From NCBI GenBank assembly GCA_014523495.1, contig JAATVM010000153.1, positions 1 to 12,592 of the forward strand: a DNA stretch of 12,592 bases, read 5' to 3'. The stretch's first letter is position 1; each line of letters opens with the position of its first letter. The DNA comes from Nitrososphaerales archaeon TH1920. GTDB taxonomy: Archaea; Thermoproteota; Nitrososphaeria; Nitrososphaerales; Nitrososphaeraceae. Positions 6,948 to 12,592 of this stretch are shown here, piece by piece. Under the pieces are notes generated by a model, which saw only the letters and a program-made list of their open reading frames with translations, was not told the origin of the DNA and did not search any database. A program made the position numbers and the translations under genes.

Positions 6948-7356
6948 TGAGTTTGATCAGAGGATCCTTGAGATCTTACGATTGGATTCCAGAAAATCAT
7001 TTGTAGATATAGGAAAAGAATTGGGATTATCAGAATCTGCAATAAGACGAAGGATTAAGAATTTGATTGATGATGGTTCAATCTCTAGATTTACAATTGA
7101 AGAAAATGCTAGTAAAAAAACCAGCGCCATAACACTACTTTCTGTAAGTTCAACTACTGATACAAACTCTGTCGCATCTAAACTTCAAAACATTGCGGGT
7201 GTCAAGATTATCTATGAAATAACTGGTCAATATGATATCGCAGTAATAATATCAGCCAAATCAATAAATGAAATAAACAGTAGTATTGACGATATAAGAA
7301 GGATCGAAGGTGTATCTGATACGGATACCGTGATTATTCTGAGAACACTTACTTAA
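6934..7356 (+). CDS. lysM: Lrp/AsnC-family transcription regulator, LysM-like
   Basis: A 140-residue Lrp/AsnC protein. Residues 1-60 are the helix-turn-helix domain (FDQRILEILRLDSRKSFVDI, then LGLSESAIRRRIKNLIDDG). Residues about 65-140 are the RAM ligand-binding fold, with TGQYDIAVIISAKSINEIN and a terminal DTVIILRT strand. It overlaps argD by 14 bases, with GGAGAAGAGG just upstream of the ATG, so it belongs to the argC-argB-argD operon. In Sulfolobus the Lrp-type protein LysM controls a lysW operon in response to lysine. Position here, between the arginine-type and lysine-type halves, makes the same role likely, but the ligand cannot be read from sequence. The symbol is by analogy. Confidence 0.8.
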   Translation: MSKINEFDQRILEILRLDSRKSFVDIGKELGLSESAIRRRIKNLIDDGSISRFTIEENASKKTSAITLLSVSSTTDTNSVASKLQNIAGVKIIYEITGQYDIAVIISAKSINEINSSIDDIRRIEGVSDTDTVIILRTLT

Positions 7357-7386
7357 CAAAATAATCTTATTAAATTGCCGAAAAGA

Positions 7387-7397
7387 TTTATATTATA
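7387..7397 (+). promoter_or_regulatory. TATA box of the homocitrate synthase-lysW2-lysX-lysK operon
   Basis: TTTATATTATA preceded by CGAAAAGA is the clearest archaeal promoter in the window. Its centre predicts a transcription start near 7418-7421, right at the GTG at 7419 or a few bases before the ATG at 7425. The message would be leaderless or nearly so. It separates the lysine half from the preceding arginine half as its own transcription unit. Confidence 0.6.
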
Positions 7398-7424
7398 TTC
7401 GAAATAAGCACTAATTCAGTGAAA

Positions 7425-8618
7425 ATGTCGCTAAATTCAGATGATCCAAATCATTTTGCGAACATATATAATCAAACAACAACAGAGAAAAAGATCAGTA
7501 TACTCGATTCAACACTTCGCGAGGGTGAACAACATCCTGGAATTTCATTTACGAATAAACAAAGAATTCAGATTGCTTGGTTATTAGATTCGTTTGGTGT
7601 AAATCAAATAGAAATTAGTCCGGTTGTCTCCCATGATCATTTCGAAGCAACTAAAACGATAATCAAACAAGGTCTTGGTGCAGATATTTTGGCCCACGTA
7701 AGGGCGTTAAAATCCGATGTAGAAGTAGCACTTGACTGTAATGCAACGTGGGTTGCAACTTATATGGGCATTTCAGACATCCATCTTGCTACAAAACTAA
7801 AGATATCAAGAGAGGAGGCCAAAATTAGAGCTCTTGAAGTTGCAGACTACATAAAATCACATGGATTAAAATCTCGTTTTACAATGGAAGACGCAAGTAG
7901 AACGGATCCTCAATTCCTACTTGAAATGTGCAAAGAAATGAATTCACGAGGCATTGAAAGAATAAGCATTCCGGATACGGTTGGAATAATGCGTCCACAA
8001 GGAATGTACAACTTGGTTAAGATGGTGCATGAGAATATCGATACCAACGTTTCATCGCTTGATGTTCATTGTCATAATGATGTAGGACTTGCACTTGCAA
8101 ATGCACTTGCGGGTTGTGAAGCAGGAGCTACTCAAATTCATACAACTATTGATGGACTAGGGGAGCGAACTGGAATTCCATCTCTGGCAGAAACAGCAGT
8201 TGCTTTAACTCTCATTTATAGAATTCCTAATGACTTCAGGTTGCACATGTTAAGAGATCTTTCAAGAACAATAGTAGATTATACACACTTGGAAACCCCA
8301 GAATCTAAACCAATAGTTGGAGAAAGTGCGTACAAACATAAAGCAGGGACACACTTGGCTGCAATTTTACAAAATCCATCAGCGTATGAGATACTTGAAC
8401 CTCGTTTAGTTGGAAATAGGAGAAAAATTGTTTTTGGGGAACTCGCTGGTAAGAATGGTGCAGCTTATCTGCTCTCTTTATTGGGACTCGAAACGTCAAG
8501 AGTTGAGGCAGAAAAAATGGCCAAAGGTTTGAAAGAGCTGCGCATGGGAGATATTTTGGAATTATACCTTGACGAAAGATTAGAAAGAAAAATACTTAAC
8601 GATGCATTATCAAAGTAG
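7425..8618 (+). CDS. lysS: Homocitrate synthase
   Basis: Condenses acetyl-CoA with 2-oxoglutarate to homocitrate, the first committed step of aminoadipate-route lysine synthesis. The product is 397 residues from ATG 7425; a GTG at 7419 would add two. The TIM-barrel domain begins ISILDSTLREGEQHPGISF and includes the metal-binding HCHNDVGLALANALAG. GESAYKHKAGTHLAAIL and the VGNRRKIVFGELAGKNG segment are typical of homocitrate synthases rather than of isopropylmalate synthases. There is no C-terminal LeuA regulatory domain. The first 20 or so residues are a polar extension before the barrel. It stands 11 bases before the second lysW, placing that pair in the lysine branch. 2-Isopropylmalate synthase or citramalate synthase are less likely alternatives. 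Homoaconitase and homoisocitrate dehydrogenase are not nearby. Confidence 0.88.
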   Translation: MSLNSDDPNHFANIYNQTTTEKKISILDSTLREGEQHPGISFTNKQRIQIAWLLDSFGVNQIEISPVVSHDHFEATKTIIKQGLGADILAHVRALKSDVEVALDCNATWVATYMGISDIHLATKLKISREEAKIRALEVADYIKSHGLKSRFTMEDASRTDPQFLLEMCKEMNSRGIERISIPDTVGIMRPQGMYNLVKMVHENIDTNVSSLDVHCHNDVGLALANALAGCEAGATQIHTTIDGLGERTGIPSLAETAVALTLIYRIPNDFRLHMLRDLSRTIVDYTHLETPESKPIVGESAYKHKAGTHLAAILQNPSAYEILEPRLVGNRRKIVFGELAGKNGAAYLLSLLGLETSRVEAEKMAKGLKELRMGDILELYLDERLERKILNDALSK

Positions 8619-8629
8619 AGGAGATAGTA

Positions 8630-8797
8630 ATGATAAAATGCACTGAATGTGATGCAGAAATCAAAATTCCCGATGATGCGATGGAAAATGAAATTGTGAC
8701 ATGTCCTGATTGCGGTGCCAGTTACGAATTAATAAAATCAAACAATGGTTTTGCCATCAGACCTGCACAATCCGTTGGAGAGGATTGGGGAGAGTGA
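8630..8797 (+). CDS. lysW: Amino-group carrier protein LysW, copy 2, with the normal Glu C-terminus
   Basis: A 55-residue carrier protein with zinc-ribbon cysteines CTEC (residues 4-7) and CPDC (25-28) and the canonical C-terminal EDWGE, whose last side-chain carboxyl carries the substrate. It is too short for usual gene-length cut-offs but has a strong ribosome site, GAGGAG at 8618-8623, six bases before its ATG. Its stop overlaps the GTG start of the following ligase (GTGA). Compared with the first copy, the CPDCG region is nearly the same, but the stretch before the tail differs (GFAIRPAQSV against ESVEMKEAESV) and is less acidic. It lies between homocitrate synthase and the LysX-like ligase, so is probably the aminoadipate carrier. 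Confidence 0.95.
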   Translation: MIKCTECDAEIKIPDDAMENEIVTCPDCGASYELIKSNNGFAIRPAQSVGEDWGE

Positions 8798-9663
8798 AAG
8801 GAAATAACAAAAAAACTTCTTTTTTCATTCTTTATGACCAACTACGATGGGAAGAAAAGTCATTAATTGATGCAGCGAAAAAAAAAGATATTAAACTAGA
8901 AGTCATCAATTGCAGAGAAAATCCAATTGATCTGGACAAAGATGAATTTACTTATTGTGATGACATTATCTTACAGCGATGTGTAAGTTATTATAATAAT
9001 TTACATTCGACTGCAGCTTTTGAAGGGCTTGGAGCAAAGATGATAAATTCTCTTTATACGGCAATTATGTGTGGAAATAAACTATTCACGCATATGGAAT
9101 TGGCGAAATCAGGTATAGCCATCCCCAAAGCATTCTGTGCTTTTTCTAATCAATCGGCCATGGATATTCTAAATAAGAACGGTTATCCAAAGGTTATCAA
9201 ACCTGTAGTTGGTAGCTGGGGAAGAATGGTTGCGTTACTAAAAGATAAAGAGGCAGCAGAAGCAGTGATAGAAGACAGAGAGCATATGTATCCGCTATAC
9301 CATGTATTTTATTTTGAAGAATTTGTAAAAAGACCACCTAGAGATATTAGGTGTATTGTTGTAGGAAATAAAGTGGTTGCAGCGATTTATAGATATTCAG
9401 GAGATAATGAATGGAAAACTAACATGGCACTTGGAGGAAAAGCAGAAGCTTGCAAGGTAACAAACGAAATGGAAGGTCTTTGTTTGAAAGTAGCTAAGAC
9501 TTTGAAAGGTGAGATCTTGGGAGTTGACTTGATGGAAAGTGATGAAAATGGTCTCTTAGTACATGAAGTAAACAATACTACAGAGTTCAAGAATACGGTA
9601 AGAGTTACCGAAATCGATATTCCTTCTCTTATCATAGACCACATGGTAACCACCAATAAATAA
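8794..9663 (+). CDS. lysX: LysW-aminoadipate ligase LysX
   Basis: ATP-grasp ligase of 289 residues from the GTG at 8794 that joins 2-aminoadipate to LysW. The GTG overlaps the lysW2 stop by four bases. Starting there gives KKTSFFILYDQLRWEE, the family N-terminus; a frame extension to 8710 would overlap lysW2 throughout and is not family-like. Motifs are NKLFTHMELAKSG, the ATP strand PKVIKPVVGSWGRMVALL, RDIRCIVVGNKVVAAIYR, WKTNMALGG, and GVDLMES followed by HEVNNTTEFKNTVRVTEIDIP. The last stretch resembles bacterial and archaeal LysX more than the first copy does. With homocitrate synthase and lysW2 upstream and lysK downstream, the lysine assignment is favoured, though substrate choice is inferred. 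Confidence 0.9.
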   Translation: MKGNNKKTSFFILYDQLRWEEKSLIDAAKKKDIKLEVINCRENPIDLDKDEFTYCDDIILQRCVSYYNNLHSTAAFEGLGAKMINSLYTAIMCGNKLFTHMELAKSGIAIPKAFCAFSNQSAMDILNKNGYPKVIKPVVGSWGRMVALLKDKEAAEAVIEDREHMYPLYHVFYFEEFVKRPPRDIRCIVVGNKVVAAIYRYSGDNEWKTNMALGGKAEACKVTNEMEGLCLKVAKTLKGEILGVDLMESDENGLLVHEVNNTTEFKNTVRVTEIDIPSLIIDHMVTTNK

Positions 9664-9672
9664 TTAACAGAA

Positions 9673-10800
9673 TTGATCTCTTCTTCATATGCTATTGAAT
9701 TATTGAGAAAGTCTCTTGAAATATACACTCCATCCAGATCTGAGGCACAACTTGCCTACCTAATTAAGGAAAAATGTCTGGAAGATTTGGGGTTTGAAAA
9801 AGTAAGCATTGATAGTGTTGGAAATGTAATTGCTACCAAGGGAAGCGGCGATCCTAGAATTCTTTTATGTGGTCATATGGACACCGTCCCTGGCCAGATA
9901 CCCGTTAGAATTGATTCTGGTTTCTTATTTGGTAGAGGCGCTTCTGATGCCAAGGCTCCTCTTATATCCATGCTCCTTGCCTGTTCAGAATTCAAACAAA
10001 GAGGCACCATAATATTTGCAGGGGTTGTGGATGAGGAAGGAAATGCTACAGGTATTAAGGAACTAGTCAAAAATAAATTGTCTGTAGATTACGCAATTTT
10101 TGGAGAACCTAGCGGAATTGATAAAATCACTATATCATATAAAGGAAGGCTGGCATTAAGAATTACCTGCGATGTCCTTGATAGTGCACATGCCAGTGCT
10201 CCCTGGCTGTCAAGAAATTCTATCGAAGAAGTGTATGAAGTGTGGAAATTGCTCAGTAATGAAATTTCATCTAAATATAACAAAACCAATAAGAAAAGTG
10301 AATCTGTGAGTCTTAGTCTTACAGAAATTTCCGGAGGTTCGAGTCATAATGTCACTCCCCAGAAATGCAGAATTACAGTTGACATCAGAGTACCAAATGG
10401 GGTAAAGTGCCTCGAAGTATTGGATTCCTTAGATAACTCAATAAAAAATATTTCCGAAATAAGAAAGGTCAAAATCAGTTATAGAATTGAAGATATGACA
10501 GAACCGTTTGAAGCTGATCATTCATCTCCTCTAGTTAGAGCCCTTTCACTTTCAATATTAGATGTTTGTAAAGTTCGTCCGGTATTACTCAGGAAGACCG
10601 GAACTGGGGATATGAACGTATTGGGAAATTCCCTAAAGATTCCAGTAGTAACTTACGGACCTGGTGAACCTCATGTTTCCCATTCTAAGGATGAAAGAGT
10701 CGAGATACAGTCATATCTTACAAGTATAGAAATTTACAATAGGGCCCTTTTTCACACATCAAGGCTACACCATAATAAGAAGGATATAGGTACCAAATGA
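9673..10800 (+). CDS. lysK: LysW-lysine/ornithine hydrolase
   Basis: M20-type zinc carboxypeptidase of 375 residues that cuts the finished lysine or ornithine from LysW, the last step of the carrier pathway. Metal-site motifs are CGHMDTVPG (H68, D70), GRGASDAKAPL (D92), VVDEEGNATG (catalytic and metal glutamates about 121-122) and FGEPSG (E145). The dimerisation-domain HASAPWLSRNSIEE follows, and YGPGEPHVSHSKDERV with its conserved histidine lies near the end. The start is the TTG at 9673, nine bases after lysX; the next in-frame Met is already inside the metal site, so a rare start is required. It is the only copy, so it probably serves both branches. Succinyl-diaminopimelate desuccinylase is a relative, but the cluster points to LysK. 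Confidence 0.92.
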   Translation: MISSSYAIELLRKSLEIYTPSRSEAQLAYLIKEKCLEDLGFEKVSIDSVGNVIATKGSGDPRILLCGHMDTVPGQIPVRIDSGFLFGRGASDAKAPLISMLLACSEFKQRGTIIFAGVVDEEGNATGIKELVKNKLSVDYAIFGEPSGIDKITISYKGRLALRITCDVLDSAHASAPWLSRNSIEEVYEVWKLLSNEISSKYNKTNKKSESVSLSLTEISGGSSHNVTPQKCRITVDIRVPNGVKCLEVLDSLDNSIKNISEIRKVKISYRIEDMTEPFEADHSSPLVRALSLSILDVCKVRPVLLRKTGTGDMNVLGNSLKIPVVTYGPGEPHVSHSKDERVEIQSYLTSIEIYNRALFHTSRLHHNKKDIGTK

Positions 10801-10809
10801 ATTACTGAA

Positions 10810-11859
10810 ATGTTGTGGTTGGTTGGAGCAGGAATATACGACACTCTAGAAATATGCAATTCAATTGAGATATTGAATAATTGTGACAGAATATACGTTG
10901 AAAGATTTACATCACCAATTACTGACAACTTTATTGGGTTTCTCAAATCAGCTCTAAGACCAGAAAAAAAGATCGAAATTGTAAAAAGATGGTTTGTAGA
11001 AGATGGAAGACAAATATTGGATGAATCAAAGATACTGAATGTTGGATTGATAAGTTATGGAGATCCAACTATTGCAACAACTTTTTCAGAATTAAGAGTA
11101 AGAGCAGTAAAAAATAACATTGAGGTAAAGGTGCTACATGCCGCTTCTGGAATAACATCTCTTATCGGTGAATGTGGTTTACAAATCTACAAAATAGGTA
11201 AACTAGTTACAATGATGGAAGAAAAGCAATCTGGAATAAGCGTATATTCTACCATTTTTAACAACCTAATATTAAATTGTCATACTATTATCTTAACTGA
11301 ATATCGACAAGCTGAGGATGGTTCTATATTTTTCTTGAAACCGAACTATGTCATGTCCAAATTACTCGAAGTTGAGAACGACATCACATATGAAATTGTT
11401 TCGAAAGATTCTTTTTTGATTGTTGTTTCCAGAATTGGCACTGATGACCAAAAAATTGTAAGTGGAAGAATTGAATCTCTGCTAGAGCTAGAATATGGAA
11501 GAGGCCCACATTCCATTATTTTCCCTGCCAAATTTCATTTTACAGAAGAAGAAGCAATATTAAATTTGACTGAAGTTATTGATGCACCTACGGATAATAC
11601 TAGTGGGATAAAAAGTGTTTCCACTCATATGCTGAATAAATATGAACCAATGATTCGCAAGGAAATAAAACAAATTAGAGATACTATTGGTTCAAATAAG
11701 GAAAATAAAGTTCAATTGGAATTATTGGATAATGCAGAATTTTATTTGGATGATGCAGTTCAATTTTTGAGACAAGGGAAAAAGGAATTAGCTATATTGT
11801 CAGTTGGATACGCAGATGGATTGATTGATTCATTAAGACAAATGTTAGAAATAGACTAA
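10810..11859 (+). CDS. dph5: Diphthine synthase with a C-terminal DUF357-like domain
   Basis: The first 260 or so of 349 residues are a tetrapyrrole-methylase-fold SAM methyltransferase of the Dph5 type, which methylates the modified histidine of elongation factor 2. Landmarks are LWLVGAGIYDTLEI at the start, YVERFTSPI, LISYGDPTIATTFSELRVRA, HAASGITSLIGECGLQIYKIG, and later IVVSRIGTDDQKIVSG with GRGPHSIIFPAKFHFTEEE. Two places differ from the usual family pattern: ATTF instead of ATTH, and HAAS instead of HNAS. The last 85 or so residues are helical and resemble DUF357, with LLDNAEFYLDDAVQFLRQG and then AILSVGYADGLIDSLRQ. Dph5 alone usually ends at about 260 residues, so this is a fusion. It follows lysK by nine bases, is probably co-transcribed, and is not related to amino-acid synthesis. 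Confidence 0.87.
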   Translation: MLWLVGAGIYDTLEICNSIEILNNCDRIYVERFTSPITDNFIGFLKSALRPEKKIEIVKRWFVEDGRQILDESKILNVGLISYGDPTIATTFSELRVRAVKNNIEVKVLHAASGITSLIGECGLQIYKIGKLVTMMEEKQSGISVYSTIFNNLILNCHTIILTEYRQAEDGSIFFLKPNYVMSKLLEVENDITYEIVSKDSFLIVVSRIGTDDQKIVSGRIESLLELEYGRGPHSIIFPAKFHFTEEEAILNLTEVIDAPTDNTSGIKSVSTHMLNKYEPMIRKEIKQIRDTIGSNKENKVQLELLDNAEFYLDDAVQFLRQGKKELAILSVGYADGLIDSLRQMLEID

Positions 11860-12053
11860 TTTGTAAGCAGAAATCCCTGTATGAAATCGGGGTTAACTAT
11901 TCATGATTACTGGGGTATATTTAACTCAATTAATTACTAAAAATAGTAATGAAAACATGGCTATAGTCTAATTATTTTTATTAGGTATTTATCAAAACGT
12001 GCTAATTTTCAATAGTCTTTTATTTATGTTCACATATTATTAGATTTCATAAT

Positions 12054-12064
12054 TTTTTTATAAG
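12054..12064 (+). promoter_or_regulatory. TATA box of the CHRD-protein gene
   Basis: TTTTTTATAAG lies 20-30 bases before the ATG at 12084, predicting a leaderless or very short-leader message. The 224-base gap 11860-12083 is otherwise AT-rich. Near its start is a weak inverted repeat (ATCCC at about 11872 against GGGGT at about 11890). It could help end the upstream transcript, but it is not followed by a clear T-run. Confidence 0.45.
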
Positions 12065-12083
12065 GGATAATTAAACAATAAAC

Positions 12084-12592
12084 ATGAATAATTTAAGATA
12101 TTCAGCCCCTATTATTGTGACTATTTGGACGTTTATTTTGATGAGCAATACAGCTTTTGCACAAAATACTTTTCGTGCAAATCTAACGGGCGAAGCAGAA
12201 GTACCTCCTCTTTTCAGCGAATCTTATGGTAGTGCTCTTGTATTTGGTAACGATAGTAGTCTTACGTATCAGATTAATGTTACATCCCTAGATAATGTTA
12301 CAGGTGCATCTTTGTACAAAGGCGATACATCAGAAAATGGTCAAGTGCTTGTATCGTTATTAAACTCAACAGAACCTTCAGGTGTTATCGACGGTAAACT
12401 GGTCGAAGGAACCATAAATTCTTCAAGTATAACGGCACCTTTAGCTAATCTAACTACCAATGTTACATTATCCGATGCTGCATTAACCGTACCAGCTGCT
12501 GGCAATTTGACTAATATGACATCAGCTGCTGGCAATTTGACTAATATGACATCAGCTGCTGGCAATTTGACTAATATGACATCAGCTGCTGG
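12084..12592 (+). CDS. Secreted CHRD-domain protein with glycosylation-rich tandem repeats (3' end beyond the window)
   Basis: At least 169 codons, open at the window edge. Residues 1-26 are a signal peptide: a short polar start, a hydrophobic core IIVTIWTFILM, and the cut site AFA before QNTF. Residues about 28-130 resemble a CHRD domain, with FRANLTGEAEVPPL, SYGSALVFGNDSSLTYQINV and NGQVLVSLLNST. The usual histidine-containing stretch before the Gly-rich turn reads ASLYKGDTSENG, so the family's histidines are absent. From residue 138 a perfect ten-residue repeat, AAGNLTNMTS, begins. The chain is rich in N-x-S/T sequons (NLT, NMT, NVT, NST, NSS), suggesting a heavily glycosylated surface or exported protein. 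No function is known from sequence; CHRD proteins are common in thaumarchaea. The ATG has a TATA box at the right distance. Confidence 0.85.
   Translation, partial: MNNLRYSAPIIVTIWTFILMSNTAFAQNTFRANLTGEAEVPPLFSESYGSALVFGNDSSLTYQINVTSLDNVTGASLYKGDTSENGQVLVSLLNSTEPSGVIDGKLVEGTINSSSITAPLANLTTNVTLSDAALTVPAAGNLTNMTSAAGNLTNMTSAAGNLTNMTSAA
12493..12592 (+). repeat. Perfect 30-base tandem repeat inside the CHRD-protein gene
   Basis: A 30-base unit beginning CAGCTGCTGGCAATTTGACT starts at 12493, 12523, 12553 and 12583. This gives three full identical copies and ten bases of a fourth before the window ends. The length is a multiple of three, so copy-number change keeps the frame. Each unit encodes AAGNLTNMTS with two overlapping-spaced sequons. 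The total copy number cannot be seen. Confidence 0.95.

Noticed and set aside
8710..8793. N-terminal extension of the second ligase to 8710
   Set aside because: It would overlap nearly all of the tail of lysW2 and adds residues unlike the family. The GTG at 8794 overlaps the lysW2 stop and gives the expected N-terminus.
11868..11895. Hairpin terminator after dph5
   Set aside because: The stem is only five pairs with a wobble and no T-run follows, so it is not convincing as a terminator.
12341..12565. Minus-strand open frame of 74 codons over the tandem repeat
   Set aside because: It is a by-product of the repeat having no stop in this frame. The plus-strand frame has a signal peptide, a domain and a promoter.

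Overview
The window is AT-rich archaeal DNA and looks like it comes from an ammonia-oxidising thaumarchaeon (Nitrososphaeria). The evidence is the LysW-dependent lysine/arginine genes, an archaeal diphthine synthase, TATA boxes about 25 bases ahead of starts with almost no leader, and an AT-rich, low-GC composition. A secreted CHRD protein full of N-glycosylation sequons fits the same group. A soil lineage such as Nitrosocosmicus is possible but is only a guess.

Left part (1-1545). The first 534 bases hold no convincing complete gene. They may contain the first codons of a minus-strand gene at the edge, and they carry two direct repeats that resemble a tRNA 3' end. Next comes a minus-strand regulator, present as two overlapping reading frames: a winged-helix domain (1212-1445) and a B12-binding-like domain (535-1248). 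The two frames meet at a run of ten A's. One extra A would join them into a single protein of about 303 residues with a normal wing motif, so this is probably one gene split by a frameshift. It is divergent from argG across a 100-base promoter region.

Central part (1546-10800, all plus strand) is an amino-group carrier-protein (LysW) pathway cluster for both arginine and lysine. The order is argG, a first lysW, a first lysX-type ligase (probably ArgX), argC/lysY, argB/lysZ, argD/lysJ, an Lrp/AsnC regulator (LysM-like), homocitrate synthase, a second lysW, a second ligase (probably LysX) and lysK. Glutamate or 2-aminoadipate is joined to the LysW tail, then phosphorylated (LysZ), reduced (LysY), transaminated (LysJ) and released (LysK) as ornithine or lysine. 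Homocitrate synthase starts aminoadipate synthesis and argG acts near the end of arginine synthesis. There is one copy of each shared enzyme but two carriers and two ligases, arranged as two lysW-lysX pairs. Homoaconitase, homoisocitrate dehydrogenase, ornithine carbamoyltransferase and argininosuccinate lyase are not in the window.

The most unusual point is that the first LysW ends in EDWGQ, while the second ends in the usual EDWGE. The side-chain carboxyl of that last Glu is the known attachment point for the substrate.

Right part (10810-12592). A diphthine synthase carries an extra C-terminal domain resembling DUF357. After a 224-base gap comes the start of a secreted CHRD-domain protein. 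It runs off the window inside a perfect 30-base tandem repeat that encodes a ten-residue unit with two N-glycosylation sequons.
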